From Gammaproteobacteria bacterium (lineage in GTDB: Bacteria; Pseudomonadota; Gammaproteobacteria; UBA6429; Thiohalophilaceae), in the NCBI GenBank assembly GCA_029880855.1, contig JAOUNS010000019.1:1-64000 (forward strand): a stretch of 64,000 nucleotides of DNA. The letters run 5' to 3'. Positions within the stretch are counted from its first letter, which is position 1. Each line of letters begins with the position of its first letter. The notes beneath the pieces are model-generated. The model searched no databases and was not told where the DNA came from. It saw nothing but the letters and a program-made list of their open reading frames with translations. Shown here piece by piece: positions 52,172 to 61,720 of the stretch. Both the position numbers and the translations under genes were made by a program.

Positions 52172-53803
52172 ATGTTCTACAGACTCACCTTTATTTTGAC
52201 ACTCCCCTTACTGGTTTCCTGTGCGGTGACGGGCCCCCAACATCGCGCTGAAACGATGGCCAACAGCTATACGGTACTGGGTGACGCCACGATGCCGGCA
52301 TATGGCAATCACCAATCAGCGGTGGATTCTGCTGAAACAACGCAAACCAATACCGCACCGCCCAAAATCGAGAACATCTGGGATCGTATCCGCGGCGGGT
52401 TTGCCTTTGGCGACTACGAACATCCCCGCATCCAGCGTGAGCTGGATTGGTATGCAAGACACCCGGAATATCTGAATCGGGTGGCGGAACGCGCCATGCC
52501 CTACATGCATTACATCGTCGAAACCCTGGAAGAGAATAATATTCCAATGGAACTGGCCCTGTTACCCATTGTGGAAAGCGCTTTCAAGCCCTTCGCCTAT
52601 TCACATGGCCGCGCCTCGGGAATCTGGCAGTTTATTCCCTCCACCGGTCGCCGTTATGGTCTGGTCCAGAACTGGTGGTATGACGGTCGACGTGATGTTT
52701 ATGCTTCCACTCAATCTGCGGTGCGGCTGCTGTTAAACCTGAAGCGTGATTTTCAGGGAGACTGGTTATTGGCTTTGGCGGCCTATAATTCCGGTTCCGG
52801 GACCGTGAAACGGTCGATTCGACGCAGCAAGAACCGTGGCAAGGCCTTTGATTTTTGGTCCCTGAACCTGCCGGCGGAAACCCGCGCCTACGCACCAAAA
52901 CTGTTGGCGCTGAAAAAGATCATCAGTAATCCGGAAGAATACGGCCTGAAACTGTTGCCGATCCCCAACAAACCCTATTTTGCGCGAATTGATGTCGGTT
53001 CACAGATTGATCTGGCCGTGGCCGCAGAAATGGCGGAAATCGATCTGGATGAGCTCTACGAACTGAATCCGGGATACAACCGCTGGGCCACTTCACCCAA
53101 CGGCCCCAATTATCTGTTGTTACCGTTGGAAAAATCAGATCAATTCAAGGAAAGGCTGGCGAACCTGCCCGCCCAGGATCGCATCCGCTGGGTGCGCCAC
53201 ACCATTCGCAGCGGTGAAACCCTGATCAGCATTGCCGACAAGTACAACATCAGTCCCAAAACCATCAAGCGGGTGAATCATATTCGCGGCCACAGCATTC
53301 GGGTTGGTCATGCCTTGACGATCCCGGTGGCCAGCAAAAATTTGCAGTCCTACAAACTCAGCGCCGTGCAACGCAAGAAACAACTGCAAAATACGCCACG
53401 GCGCGGTGTGAAGGTTGATCATATTGTTCAGCCCGGCGATACCTTCTGGGATCTGGCACAAACACACCGGGTCGGTGTTCGCCAGCTGGCGCGCTGGAAC
53501 GGTATGGCGCCTCGAGACCCGCTCAGCCCCGGCCAAAAGATTGTGATCTGGTCTCGCGCCGGCGCAGAAACATCCCGACATGATCCCGATGAAGTGAGCG
53601 CCCCACCCAGCCGCAAACTGACACAGCGTATCGGCTACACGGTGCGTCCCGGTGATTCACTGGCAAGGATATCCCGCAAGTTCAAGGTCAGCGTTCAGCA
53701 ACTCAAACAGTGGAACCAGAGTCGCTTGCGCAAGGGCAGTCTGCTCCGCCCGGGACAAAGTCTGACCTTATTCGTTGACGTCATGCGGCAATCCGGTATC
53801 TGA
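52172..53803 (+). CDS. mltD: Membrane-bound lytic murein transglycosylase D with three LysM domains
   Basis: This 543-residue outer membrane lipoprotein has the signal peptide FILTLPLLVSC with lipidated Cys at about 17. The SLT domain has the catalytic Glu in LLPIVESAFKPFAYSHGRAS, then GIWQFIPSTGRRYGL and LLALAAYNSGSGTVKR. Three LysM repeats follow (HTIRSGETLISIADKYNI, HIVQPGDTFWDLAQTHRV, YTVRPGDSLARISRKFKV). It cleaves peptidoglycan glycan strands to anhydromuropeptides. ATG 52172 starts the signal peptide; the 212-bp gap from the divergent yafS-like gene has no other gene. A terminator follows. Confidence 0.95.
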   Translation: MFYRLTFILTLPLLVSCAVTGPQHRAETMANSYTVLGDATMPAYGNHQSAVDSAETTQTNTAPPKIENIWDRIRGGFAFGDYEHPRIQRELDWYARHPEYLNRVAERAMPYMHYIVETLEENNIPMELALLPIVESAFKPFAYSHGRASGIWQFIPSTGRRYGLVQNWWYDGRRDVYASTQSAVRLLLNLKRDFQGDWLLALAAYNSGSGTVKRSIRRSKNRGKAFDFWSLNLPAETRAYAPKLLALKKIISNPEEYGLKLLPIPNKPYFARIDVGSQIDLAVAAEMAEIDLDELYELNPGYNRWATSPNGPNYLLLPLEKSDQFKERLANLPAQDRIRWVRHTIRSGETLISIADKYNISPKTIKRVNHIRGHSIRVGHALTIPVASKNLQSYKLSAVQRKKQLQNTPRRGVKVDHIVQPGDTFWDLAQTHRVGVRQLARWNGMAPRDPLSPGQKIVIWSRAGAETSRHDPDEVSAPPSRKLTQRIGYTVRPGDSLARISRKFKVSVQQLKQWNQSRLRKGSLLRPGQSLTLFVDVMRQSGI

Positions 53804-53817
53804 TCCCGTTACCAGAC

Positions 53818-53849
53818 TGACAGCCCGACCTGATTGGGCTGTCATTTTT
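53818..53849 (+). terminator. Rho-independent terminator after mltD
   Basis: TGACAGCCC (53818-53826) pairs with GGGCTGTCA (53836-53844) in a perfect 9-bp stem with a 9-nt loop, followed by five Ts. It lies 15 bp after the mltD stop on the same strand. Confidence 0.85.
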
Positions 53850-53969
53850 ACAGCTCTGACAAAAACCGATCCCCTTCTCTCATTGATCAACGTGAAACAC
53901 CTCTGGCTTGCCTGCCGGCGGTGATTCAGGTAAAACAATGCTTAATATCAGTTCAGGAAAACAATAACG

Positions 53970-55115
53970 ATGCCGGATTTAGCTGCTGACATGTTACAAC
54001 CGGAAGGGGGCTTTCCCATCCGGGGAATGATGATGCGATATAACCTGTTTGCGCCACGACTCTATAACTGGTGCAAATCACTGGGCTTTGAAGCGGGCAA
54101 GATCATGCCCTCCCGGGCCTTCTGTTCGGATGAGAGTCAGGGTTATCCCATCATCATGTTGGCCAAACACTTTGGTACGTTTCCATTTAATCATGGCCGG
54201 GTCGGTGGTATTGTTGCCACAGATCGACACGGCCCCCACGCCTCGCATGGTCAGGATCTGGTCATAATCCAGGCCAGTCATGTCGGATACGATCCCCAAA
54301 CCAGACGTTTTGGCACGTATCGGCGTTTGCAGACCACCGATCAGGAATGCGGCTCGAATTGCGGCAAGATACATCACGTCATTCTCTGGTATCAGGATGA
54401 ATATCAATTCTGCCGTGAAAATGTCCTGTTGCATCATCTTGACGGCAAGCCGGTTATCGTTATCGATAACCAGTTATTGCGTGAAGATCGGCCGGAAGGT
54501 TTGATCCTGCGCTTGAACAAACTGGTTGAGCTGGATGCAAATGGCCTGCACCGCCCCGTTAAAATGCTCAGCACCGCCAAAGTCTATACCGCATCTGCCG
54601 AGTTTACCGCAAAGGTTGGCAAAAGCCTGTTTACCGGCAAATCAGCAGTCCCCATCAATGATCACCTCTCTGCCGATCTGTTTTTCTTCCGCCGCAACAT
54701 CTCGCCGGTTGAAGAAGGTTCCCATCATCTGGAACACAACCTGATCCGTTTTATGCACCAAATCATCACCAATCCGAACCCAACCTTGATCGCCGCACAG
54801 ATCAATACCCAGATTGAATTTGATCGCACCTTTCGCACCATCGTCAAGGAACATGGTTACCAGGGCAAACGAATTTTATTTATCGCCGGTTTGAACATTG
54901 ATATCTCGCCCCAATCGGGACAACTGTTCCCTTTGACAAAATTCATTCCCTGGGCTGCCTATGTACAGGAACAGGACGGCAGCCATCGAACAATTGAACA
55001 GGAAGAGTTGCTGCAAACACTGACGGCACAGAGTACCGAAAACCCGGATCAAATTGACCTGGAAGAGGCGATCCAGATCATGGCCGATGCAACCGAAGTC
55101 AAAATCGAGCTATAG
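53970..55115 (+). CDS. Putative LCIB-type beta-carbonic anhydrase-like protein
   Basis: This 381-residue protein has a pattern like the LCIB/C family (limiting-CO2-inducible, PF18599-type). FCSDESQGYP resembles the CRDE segment (Cys52), VIIQASHVGYDPQTRRFGTY resembles the PHVG segment (His104), and TDQECGSNCGKI resembles the final ACG segment (Cys127). These would be the Cys-His-Cys zinc ligands. About 250 further residues after this core are unlike carbonic anhydrase and unknown to me. No signal peptide or membrane segment is seen, so it is cytosolic. It stands alone between mltD and the yej genes. If correct, it would interconvert CO2 and bicarbonate. The assignment rests on my recognition of short motifs. 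Confidence 0.6.
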   Translation: MPDLAADMLQPEGGFPIRGMMMRYNLFAPRLYNWCKSLGFEAGKIMPSRAFCSDESQGYPIIMLAKHFGTFPFNHGRVGGIVATDRHGPHASHGQDLVIIQASHVGYDPQTRRFGTYRRLQTTDQECGSNCGKIHHVILWYQDEYQFCRENVLLHHLDGKPVIVIDNQLLREDRPEGLILRLNKLVELDANGLHRPVKMLSTAKVYTASAEFTAKVGKSLFTGKSAVPINDHLSADLFFFRRNISPVEEGSHHLEHNLIRFMHQIITNPNPTLIAAQINTQIEFDRTFRTIVKEHGYQGKRILFIAGLNIDISPQSGQLFPLTKFIPWAAYVQEQDGSHRTIEQEELLQTLTAQSTENPDQIDLEEAIQIMADATEVKIEL

Positions 55116-55132
55116 GCATTTACGGGAAAGGA

Positions 55133-56758
55133 TTACCCTTCACGGAACAGCGAGGCCTTCAATAACTGTCTGGTATAGGGTTGTTGCGGATCGTTAAATA
55201 ACATGCCGGTTTCGCCCTGTTCCACGATCGCACCGTCTTTCATCACGATAATTCGATGGGCCATGGCGCGTATGACCGCCAGATCGTGCGTGATAAACAA
55301 ATAACTGATACCGTGTTTGCGTTGTAATTCCGCAAGTAATTCCAGCACCTGCTTTTGTACAGACACATCCAGCGCACTGGTCGGCTCATCCAGCATAATG
55401 ACCTTTGGCTCCAATACCACCGCGCGTGCGATTGCGATGCGCTGCCGCTGCCCGCCGGAAAACTCATGGGGGTAACGCCACAACATGGATTCATCCAGCC
55501 CCACTTCCTGCAATACCTGCAGGATACGGGTGCGATGCTGTGCGGCGGTCTGTTCCGGATAATGGATTTTCAATCCTTCACTGATGATCTGCTCGACAGT
55601 CATCCGCGGTGACAGGGAAGAAAACGGATCCTGGAAAACGATCTGGAAATGGCGACGCAAGGGACGCATGGCCTTGCCGGAGATGGCTTGCAAATCCTGA
55701 TCGGTAAAGCGAATCGCACCCGTGCATGCTTGCAAACGCAGCAGGCACATGCCAAACGTCGTCTTGCCTGATCCCGATTCACCCACAATGCCAAGAGTTT
55801 CCCCGGCGCGCAATTGCAGGCTGACATCATCCACTGCCCGCACTTCGCCGATCTTGCGCCGGAAGAATCCTGCCTTGACAGGGAAATAACACTTGATGGA
55901 TTCGGCTTCCAGCACGACAGGCCAGGCTGCTCGTTCCTGTTCGTTCACCTCATTGATGATACGTGTCGGCCTGCTGTTCAGCAGATGTCGGGTATAGTCA
56001 TGCTGCGGATTATCAAACAAGGCATTGAGCTCCGCCTGTTCAACAAGCTGACCATTTTGCATGACACAAACCCGTTTGGCAAAACGTCGCACCATATTCA
56101 GATCATGGGTGATCATCATCACCGCCATACCGAACTCTTCCTGAATATCTTCCAACAGTTCAATGATCTGGGACTGCACGGTCACATCCAGAGCAGTGGT
56201 GGGTTCGTCGGCGATCAACAACTTAGGAGAACACGCCAGCGCAATGGCGATCATGACCCGCTGGCGTTGTCCGCCGGACAGCATATGCGGAAAGGCATCG
56301 ATGCGCTGTCCGGGCTCGATGATGCCGGTGCGATCCAGTAACTCAATCGCCCGCTTGCGAGCCGCCTCTTTACCAAGAGACTGGTGCAGAATCAAAGGCT
56401 CGGTCAACTGATCACCGATGGTGTATACCGGATTGAGCGAGGTCATGGGCTCCTGAAAGATCATCGCAATATCATGACCGCGTATGCGACGCATCGCCGT
56501 ATCATCCAGACTCAACAACTCCCTGGACTCAAACCGGACCTCACCGTTTGGATAGTGTGTTTGTGTGGGATCATGCAGACGCAGGATGGACATGGCGGTG
56601 ACCGATTTGCCGGAACCCGACTCTCCCACCAATGCCAGCTTTTCACCGGGCGCAATGTCAAAACTGACGTTGTGTACCACTTGTGTCCGATTTTCACCCT
56701 GGCGGCCAAAGGCCACGGACAGGTTGCGCACGGATAACAGGGGTGTTGTTTCTGTCAT
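55133..56758 (-). CDS. yejF: Peptide ABC transporter tandem ATP-binding protein YejF
   Basis: This 541-residue protein is two fused ABC ATPase domains. The first (residues 1-265) has Walker A LVGESGSGKSVTAM, signature LSGGQRQRVMIA and Walker B LLIADEPTTALD. The second (about 290-541) has GIVGESGSGKTTFGM, FSGGQRQRIAIARAV and VIMLDEPTSALD. All ATPase motifs are intact. It powers the YejABEF importer for oligopeptides and peptide-nucleotide antibiotics such as microcin C. It is the last gene of yejA-yejB-yejE-yejF, 3 bp after yejE. Confidence 0.96.
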   Translation of the reverse strand: MTETTPLLSVRNLSVAFGRQGENRTQVVHNVSFDIAPGEKLALVGESGSGKSVTAMSILRLHDPTQTHYPNGEVRFESRELLSLDDTAMRRIRGHDIAMIFQEPMTSLNPVYTIGDQLTEPLILHQSLGKEAARKRAIELLDRTGIIEPGQRIDAFPHMLSGGQRQRVMIAIALACSPKLLIADEPTTALDVTVQSQIIELLEDIQEEFGMAVMMITHDLNMVRRFAKRVCVMQNGQLVEQAELNALFDNPQHDYTRHLLNSRPTRIINEVNEQERAAWPVVLEAESIKCYFPVKAGFFRRKIGEVRAVDDVSLQLRAGETLGIVGESGSGKTTFGMCLLRLQACTGAIRFTDQDLQAISGKAMRPLRRHFQIVFQDPFSSLSPRMTVEQIISEGLKIHYPEQTAAQHRTRILQVLQEVGLDESMLWRYPHEFSGGQRQRIAIARAVVLEPKVIMLDEPTSALDVSVQKQVLELLAELQRKHGISYLFITHDLAVIRAMAHRIIVMKDGAIVEQGETGMLFNDPQQPYTRQLLKASLFREG

Positions 56759-56761
56759 GCC

Positions 56762-57799
56762 TCAACCCCGCCGTATATCAAGGGCCTCACGCAAGGCCTC
56801 GCCAATAAAGGTCAACAGCATCAGTGTTCCCACCAAGACCCCAAAGGTCGTCAAGGATAACCACCATGCCACGATATTCTCCTTGCCCTGAGATAACAGT
56901 TCACCAAGACTCGGCGTGGTGGGCGGTACCCCCAGACCGAGGTAATCCAGGCTGGTCAGGGCCATGATGGCGCCGCTGATCCGAAACGGTAAAAAGGTAA
57001 TCACCGGTGTCAGGCTGTTGGGTAACAAATGGCGGAACATAATGGAATGATCACTCACCCCCATGGCGCGGGCAGCGGTGACATAATCCATATTCCGGCC
57101 GCGCAGAAACTCGGCCCGCACATAATCAGCCAGACCCATCCAGCCGAACAGGGACAACAGGATGATCAACAACAGGACACTGGGCTGGAAAATAGAGGCA
57201 AAAATAATCAACAGATACAGTTCCGGCATGGAACCCCAAATCTCGATCAGGCGCTGGGCAGCCAGATCAAACCGGCCTCCCAGATAACCCTGCAAGGCCC
57301 CCGCCACCACACCTGCGACGACACCGATCAGGGTCAGGACAAAGGCAAACAACACCGATAATCGAAACCCGTAAATCAGCCGGGCCAATACATCACGGCC
57401 CCGATCATCGGTCCCCAACAGATTTTCTGCCGACGGCGGCGCCGGATTGGGGTGGAGGGTAAAATAGTTGATGGTGTTGTAGTTATAACTGTTTAACGGG
57501 TAGATCACCCAGTTATCCCCTTTGTTGAGCAACTTGCGCACATGGGGGTCCAGGTAATCGGTTTCGGTGTCAAAGTCGCCGCCAAAAGCAGTTTCCGGAT
57601 AACTCTTGAAAAGCGGAAAATAAAAACTGCTTTCATAGTAGACCAGCAAGGGTTTGTCATTACTGATCACTTCAGCGAACAGGCTGATCACAAACAGAAT
57701 GGCAAAGATCCACAGACTGACATAACCGCGCCGGTTGGCCTTGAAACGCCGCCAGGCGCGTTGGGTAAAGGCGTTGGGATTCTGCACCGGTTTGGTCAT
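56762..57799 (-). CDS. yejE: Peptide ABC transporter permease YejE
   Basis: This 345-residue inner membrane permease has one helix near the N-terminus (after RRGYVSLWIFAILFVISLFA) and, after a periplasmic stretch, five more helices. The EAA-type loop that contacts the ATPase is YVTAARAMGVSDHSIMFRHL. NLLGTDDRGRDVLARLIYGF is typical of DppC-like permeases. The start overlaps yejB by 4 bp (57796-57799). Confidence 0.96.
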   Translation of the reverse strand: MTKPVQNPNAFTQRAWRRFKANRRGYVSLWIFAILFVISLFAEVISNDKPLLVYYESSFYFPLFKSYPETAFGGDFDTETDYLDPHVRKLLNKGDNWVIYPLNSYNYNTINYFTLHPNPAPPSAENLLGTDDRGRDVLARLIYGFRLSVLFAFVLTLIGVVAGVVAGALQGYLGGRFDLAAQRLIEIWGSMPELYLLIIFASIFQPSVLLLIILLSLFGWMGLADYVRAEFLRGRNMDYVTAARAMGVSDHSIMFRHLLPNSLTPVITFLPFRISGAIMALTSLDYLGLGVPPTTPSLGELLSQGKENIVAWWLSLTTFGVLVGTLMLLTFIGEALREALDIRRG

Positions 57800-58848
57800 T
57801 TGTTCACCGATTCAAACTGGATCCGCGGATCGACCAGAACATACATAATATCAGTGAGTAATTTGGCCAGTAATCCAATCAGGGTAAACAGATACAATGA
57901 ACCCAGCACAACCGGGTAATCGCGTTTAATGATGGACTCGTAGGACAGCAGGCCGATCCCATCCAGTGAAAAGATGGATTCAATCAAAATACTGCCGCCG
58001 AAAAAGGCACCGACAAAAGCCGCAGGGAAACCGGTGACCAGCGGGATCATGGCGTTACGGAAGATATGCTTGTACAGAATATTGTTTTCGGACAGTCCCT
58101 TGGCCCGCGCCGTCGTAACATATTGCTTGCGGATCTCTTCAATAAAACTGTTCTTGGTCAGCATGGTCATGAAGGCAAAACTGCCTACCGTCAGGGAGAT
58201 GACCGGCAGGGTGATATGCCAGAGATAATCGGTCACTTTGCCAAACCAGCTTAACTCTTCCCAGTTATCCGAAGTGAGGCCGCGCAAGGGAAAGAGATCC
58301 ATGAAACTGCCGCCGCCAAATAACACCAAGAGGAAAATACCCAACACAAAACCCGGGATGGCAAAACCGATGAGAATAATGGTGCTGCTGCTCACATCAA
58401 AGGGTGTACCGTCACTCACGGCCTTTTTGATCCCCAGCGGGATACAGATGGAATAGACAAGAATAAAGGTCCACATCCCCAGTGTAATGGAGACCGGCAG
58501 TTTGGAAATGATCAAACCGATGACTGACTGATGATGAAAATAACTCTCCCCCAGATTGAAGGTGGCATAATTGGCCAACATGCTGAAAAAGCGCACATAG
58601 GCCGGTTTATCAAACCCGTACAGTGCCTTCAGTTCATTGAGTTTTTCTTCATCCAGACCGGCATTACCGCGATAGATATGCACCGACGAACCTGCTGTCT
58701 CTTTTCCGGCACCCTGCCCCTGCAATTGATTCACCAATTGCTCCACCGGACCACCGGGGACAAACTGGGTCACCGCAAAGGTAATCAACATGACGCCAAA
58801 CAGCGTCGGGATCATGAGTAACAGACGCTTAAGGATATATGCCGCCAT
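57796..58848 (-). CDS. yejB: Peptide ABC transporter permease YejB
   Basis: This 350-residue DppB-type permease has an N-terminal helix (LKRLLLMIPTLFGVMLITFA), the PGGPVEQ motif, an insertion around GQGAGKETAGSS, and five more helices. The EAA loop is YVTTARAKGLSENNILYKHI. With YejE it forms the membrane channel. It follows yejA with no intergenic bases, so the operon is tightly coupled. Confidence 0.96.
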   Translation of the reverse strand: MAAYILKRLLLMIPTLFGVMLITFAVTQFVPGGPVEQLVNQLQGQGAGKETAGSSVHIYRGNAGLDEEKLNELKALYGFDKPAYVRFFSMLANYATFNLGESYFHHQSVIGLIISKLPVSITLGMWTFILVYSICIPLGIKKAVSDGTPFDVSSSTIILIGFAIPGFVLGIFLLVLFGGGSFMDLFPLRGLTSDNWEELSWFGKVTDYLWHITLPVISLTVGSFAFMTMLTKNSFIEEIRKQYVTTARAKGLSENNILYKHIFRNAMIPLVTGFPAAFVGAFFGGSILIESIFSLDGIGLLSYESIIKRDYPVVLGSLYLFTLIGLLAKLLTDIMYVLVDPRIQFESVNK

Positions 58849-60630
58849 CTATTTCTCCCACCAGGTCATGGTCGCCCAGTTTTCCGCTTCATAATACAAT
58901 GGCACGGTTTTCGGCCTGCCGAATTTATTCCAGTAGGCCACACGATGAATATCGATATACCAGTTGGGCACCAGATACTCACCGTGCAACATCAAGCGGT
59001 CCAGGGCGCGAACTGCAGTCACCAGTCGTTTGCGATCCGGTGCAAACACCACTTCCTCTATCAAGGCATCGATAGCCGGATCGGCAACCCCCATCAGGTT
59101 ACTGGACCCTTGCTGATTGGCGGCACGGGAGTGCCAGCGGTTATACAGCTCGTTGCCGGGTGATTGTGACTGTCCATAGCCTGTCACCACCATATCAAAA
59201 TCAAAGGTACGCAGGCGGCGTGTATAGAGAGAACGATCCACCGTGCGATAACGGACCTCGATGCCCAGTTTTTTCAAATGATGGGCATAGGGGGCCAAAA
59301 TCCGTTCGAAGCCTTTTTGCACAAGGATCACTTCAAAGGTGAAGACCTGCCCTTTGTCATTTTTCAACACCCCGTCCCTGACCCGCCAACCGGCCTCCTC
59401 CAGCAAGGCCTTGGCCTGTCGCAGGCTCTGGCGCAGTTCCTGTGGCGTAGTGGTGATAGAGGGACGCCAGACAGTGGTAAACACCGCCGGATCGATCTTG
59501 TCCCGATATTTATTCAATAAAGCCAGTTCATCACCCTGGGGTAAACCTCGAGAAGCCAGTTCACTGTTACTGAAATAACTGTCACAACGCACATACTGGT
59601 CGTAAAACAGATTCTTGTTCGACCAGGTAAAATCAAAGGCCAGCGACAAGGCACGGCGCACCCGTTTGTCCTTAAAAAGTTCACGGCGGGTATTGATCGC
59701 GAAGCCCTGCATCCCGGCGTTGTTCGAATGTTTCAACTCTTCACGGATTATTCGGCCCTCGTCAAACTGTGAACCATGATAATCCCGTGCCCATTGCTTG
59801 GAATAGCTCACCAGAATGAAATCAAACTCGCCGGCCTTGAGGGCTTCAAGCTGGACTGTTTCATCCTTGTAGTACTTGTAAACGATGCGGTCGAAGTTAA
59901 ACATGCCACGGCGTGTATTGAGATTTCCAGCCCAATAGTTCGGATTGCGCTTATAGATAATATCCTTGCCCAGATTATAACGTTCGATGATATAAGGGCC
60001 GCTGCCGAGCGGATTATCCAGTGAGGTCTTGTCAAATGCCTTCTTGCCGACCCAGGCCCGGGAAAATACCGGCATCTGGGCGATGATCATGTGCAGTTCC
60101 GGATTAACCCTGGCGAACTCAAAACGTACGGTGCGGGGTTCGGTCACCACCGCCTTTTTGATATCGGTCCAGTAAAAACGATATTGGGGATGGGCCTTGT
60201 CACTCTTCAGCGTATCGAAAGTAAATTTTACATCTGCGGCGGTCACCGGACTATTGTCAGAAAATCGCGCCTGAGGATTAAGACGGAACGTCACCGAGAG
60301 CTTGTCTTTGGCAAGCTGGATATCTTCTGCGAGATTGGCATAAACACTGTATGGCTCATCCAGACTTTGTACCATCAGGGTTTCAAAGACGAGGCCGGTA
60401 AGGCCTTCTGCCGATACACCCTTCAACAAAAATGGATTGAGACTGTCGAAATTTCCAAAACCGGACAAGGCCAGCGTCCCACCCTTGGGGGCGGCCGGAT
60501 CGACATAATCAAAATGGCTGAAACCGGGCTTGTATTTCGGGCTATATCCCAGCGCAGCCGCCGGTGCGGCCGGCAAGCTGCCGGAGTGAAAGACTAGGCC
60601 TGCAAGACAGGCAAGTGCGAATCGGTACAT
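58849..60630 (-). CDS. yejA: Peptide ABC transporter substrate-binding protein YejA
   Basis: This 593-residue periplasmic binding protein of the SBP_bac_5 (DppA/OppA) family has a signal peptide (FALACLAGLVFHSGSLPAAP). YSPKYKPGFSHFDYVDPAAP and GGTLALSGFGNFDSLNPFLL follow, as in YejA proteins. It captures peptides or peptide conjugates for the YejBEF channel. It is the first gene of the operon; the promoter should be in 60631-60757, before the MITE-like element. Confidence 0.96.
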   Translation of the reverse strand: MYRFALACLAGLVFHSGSLPAAPAAALGYSPKYKPGFSHFDYVDPAAPKGGTLALSGFGNFDSLNPFLLKGVSAEGLTGLVFETLMVQSLDEPYSVYANLAEDIQLAKDKLSVTFRLNPQARFSDNSPVTAADVKFTFDTLKSDKAHPQYRFYWTDIKKAVVTEPRTVRFEFARVNPELHMIIAQMPVFSRAWVGKKAFDKTSLDNPLGSGPYIIERYNLGKDIIYKRNPNYWAGNLNTRRGMFNFDRIVYKYYKDETVQLEALKAGEFDFILVSYSKQWARDYHGSQFDEGRIIREELKHSNNAGMQGFAINTRRELFKDKRVRRALSLAFDFTWSNKNLFYDQYVRCDSYFSNSELASRGLPQGDELALLNKYRDKIDPAVFTTVWRPSITTTPQELRQSLRQAKALLEEAGWRVRDGVLKNDKGQVFTFEVILVQKGFERILAPYAHHLKKLGIEVRYRTVDRSLYTRRLRTFDFDMVVTGYGQSQSPGNELYNRWHSRAANQQGSSNLMGVADPAIDALIEEVVFAPDRKRLVTAVRALDRLMLHGEYLVPNWYIDIHRVAYWNKFGRPKTVPLYYEAENWATMTWWEK

Positions 60631-60757
60631 TGGCCTCTATACATTTATTGTTATGCGGGTATCGGATTATTGCACAATCCGGTCCGGCTGATGCCACTGG
60701 TTTCTCAAGGTAATGGAAGGTATTATAGCCCACTTGTTTCGACTTAATAATCAAGTA

Positions 60758-60896
60758 GAAGCGGTCTCAAAATCTCGCGAGCGCAGGTGATGCAAGGTAA
60801 ATTGAACGAAAAAGCGGAGTTTACACAGAGTAAATGAGCATTTTGAGTTCAATTTTAACGCCGCAGGACCAAGCGCAGCAATTTTGAGACCGCTTC
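60758..60896. mobile_element. MITE-like palindromic element (139 bp) with TA target duplication
   Basis: The left end GAAGCGGTCTCAAAAT (60758-60773) and the right end ATTTTGAGACCGCTTC (60881-60896) are perfect 16-bp terminal inverted repeats. TA flanks both sides (60756-60757 and 60897-60898), the duplication expected of IS630/Tc1-mariner-type transposition. The inside is also partly self-complementary (AAATTGAAC against GTTCAATTT), so the RNA could fold into a long hairpin. It has no coding capacity. It lies in the divergent promoter region of yejA and fabI, only 27 bp before the fabI start. Confidence 0.75.
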
Positions 60897-60923
60897 TAAT
60901 AACGAACTTCGAAGGGGTCATCT

Positions 60924-61712
60924 ATGGGTTTTCTGCAAGGCAAACGCGCTTTGATTGTCGGTCTCGCCAGCAACCGCTCCATTGCCTGGGGTATCGCTCA
61001 GGCCATGCATCGTGAAGGAGCTGAATTGGCCTTCACTTACCAGAATGAGAAACTACAGGGTCGGGTCGAAAAAATGGCCGGCGAACTGGGTTCAACGATC
61101 TCTCTGCCTTGCGACGTGAGCAGTGATGATGAGATCAACAACATGTTCAGCGGGCTGGGCAAACACTGGGATGGGCTGGATTGCATTATTCATTCTGTAG
61201 CCTTCGCACCCCGCGAAGAACTGGAGGGCGACTATCTGGAGAGCGTCACCCGTGCCGGCTTCAATACCGCCCATGAAATCAGCTCCTACAGTTTTGCCGC
61301 CCTGGCCAAGGCCGGGATGGGCATGATGGCAGGCCGCCAGGGCGCCATGCTGACCCTGAGCTATCTGGGTGCGGTACGTGCCATGCCGAATTACAATGTG
61401 ATGGGTTTGGCCAAGGCCAGTCTGGAAGCCAATGTCCGCTACATGGCCCAGAGCCTGGGTCCCAAAGGGATTCGTGTCAATGGTATCTCTGCAGGCCCCA
61501 TCAAGACGCTGGCGGCCGCCGGAATCAGCAATTTCCGTAAAATGCTCGACGAAGTGGAGAAGACTGCCCCGATGCGGCGCAATATCACTATTGATGATGT
61601 GGGTAACGCTGCGGCTTTCCTCTGCTCTGATCTGGCTGCGGGTATCACCGGTGAGATCACCTACGTCGACTCAGGCTACAGCATTACCGGTATGCGCCCA
61701 CTGGACGCCTGA
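60924..61712 (+). CDS. fabI: Enoyl-[acyl-carrier-protein] reductase (NADH) FabI
   Basis: This 262-residue SDR-fold enzyme reduces the enoyl-ACP double bond in fatty acid elongation. The nucleotide segment is [20 protein letters not shown]. The active site has Tyr147 in [11 protein letters not shown], and Tyr157 and Lys164 in [20 protein letters not shown]. These match E. coli Tyr146, Tyr156 and Lys163. It has the length of classical FabI, the triclosan-sensitive class. GAAGGGG lies upstream of the ATG. The MITE-like element ends just before this, so the promoter may lie in or be influenced by it. Confidence 0.97.
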   Translation: MGFLQGKRALIVGLASNRSIAWGIAQAMHREGAELAFTYQNEKLQGRVEKMAGELGSTISLPCDVSSDDEINNMFSGLGKHWDGLDCIIHSVAFAPREELEGDYLESVTRAGFNTAHEISSYSFAALAKAGMGMMAGRQGAMLTLSYLGAVRAMPNYNVMGLAKASLEANVRYMAQSLGPKGIRVNGISAGPIKTLAAAGISNFRKMLDEVEKTAPMRRNITIDDVGNAAAFLCSDLAAGITGEITYVDSGYSITGMRPLDA

Positions 61713-61720
61713 ACCTACTT

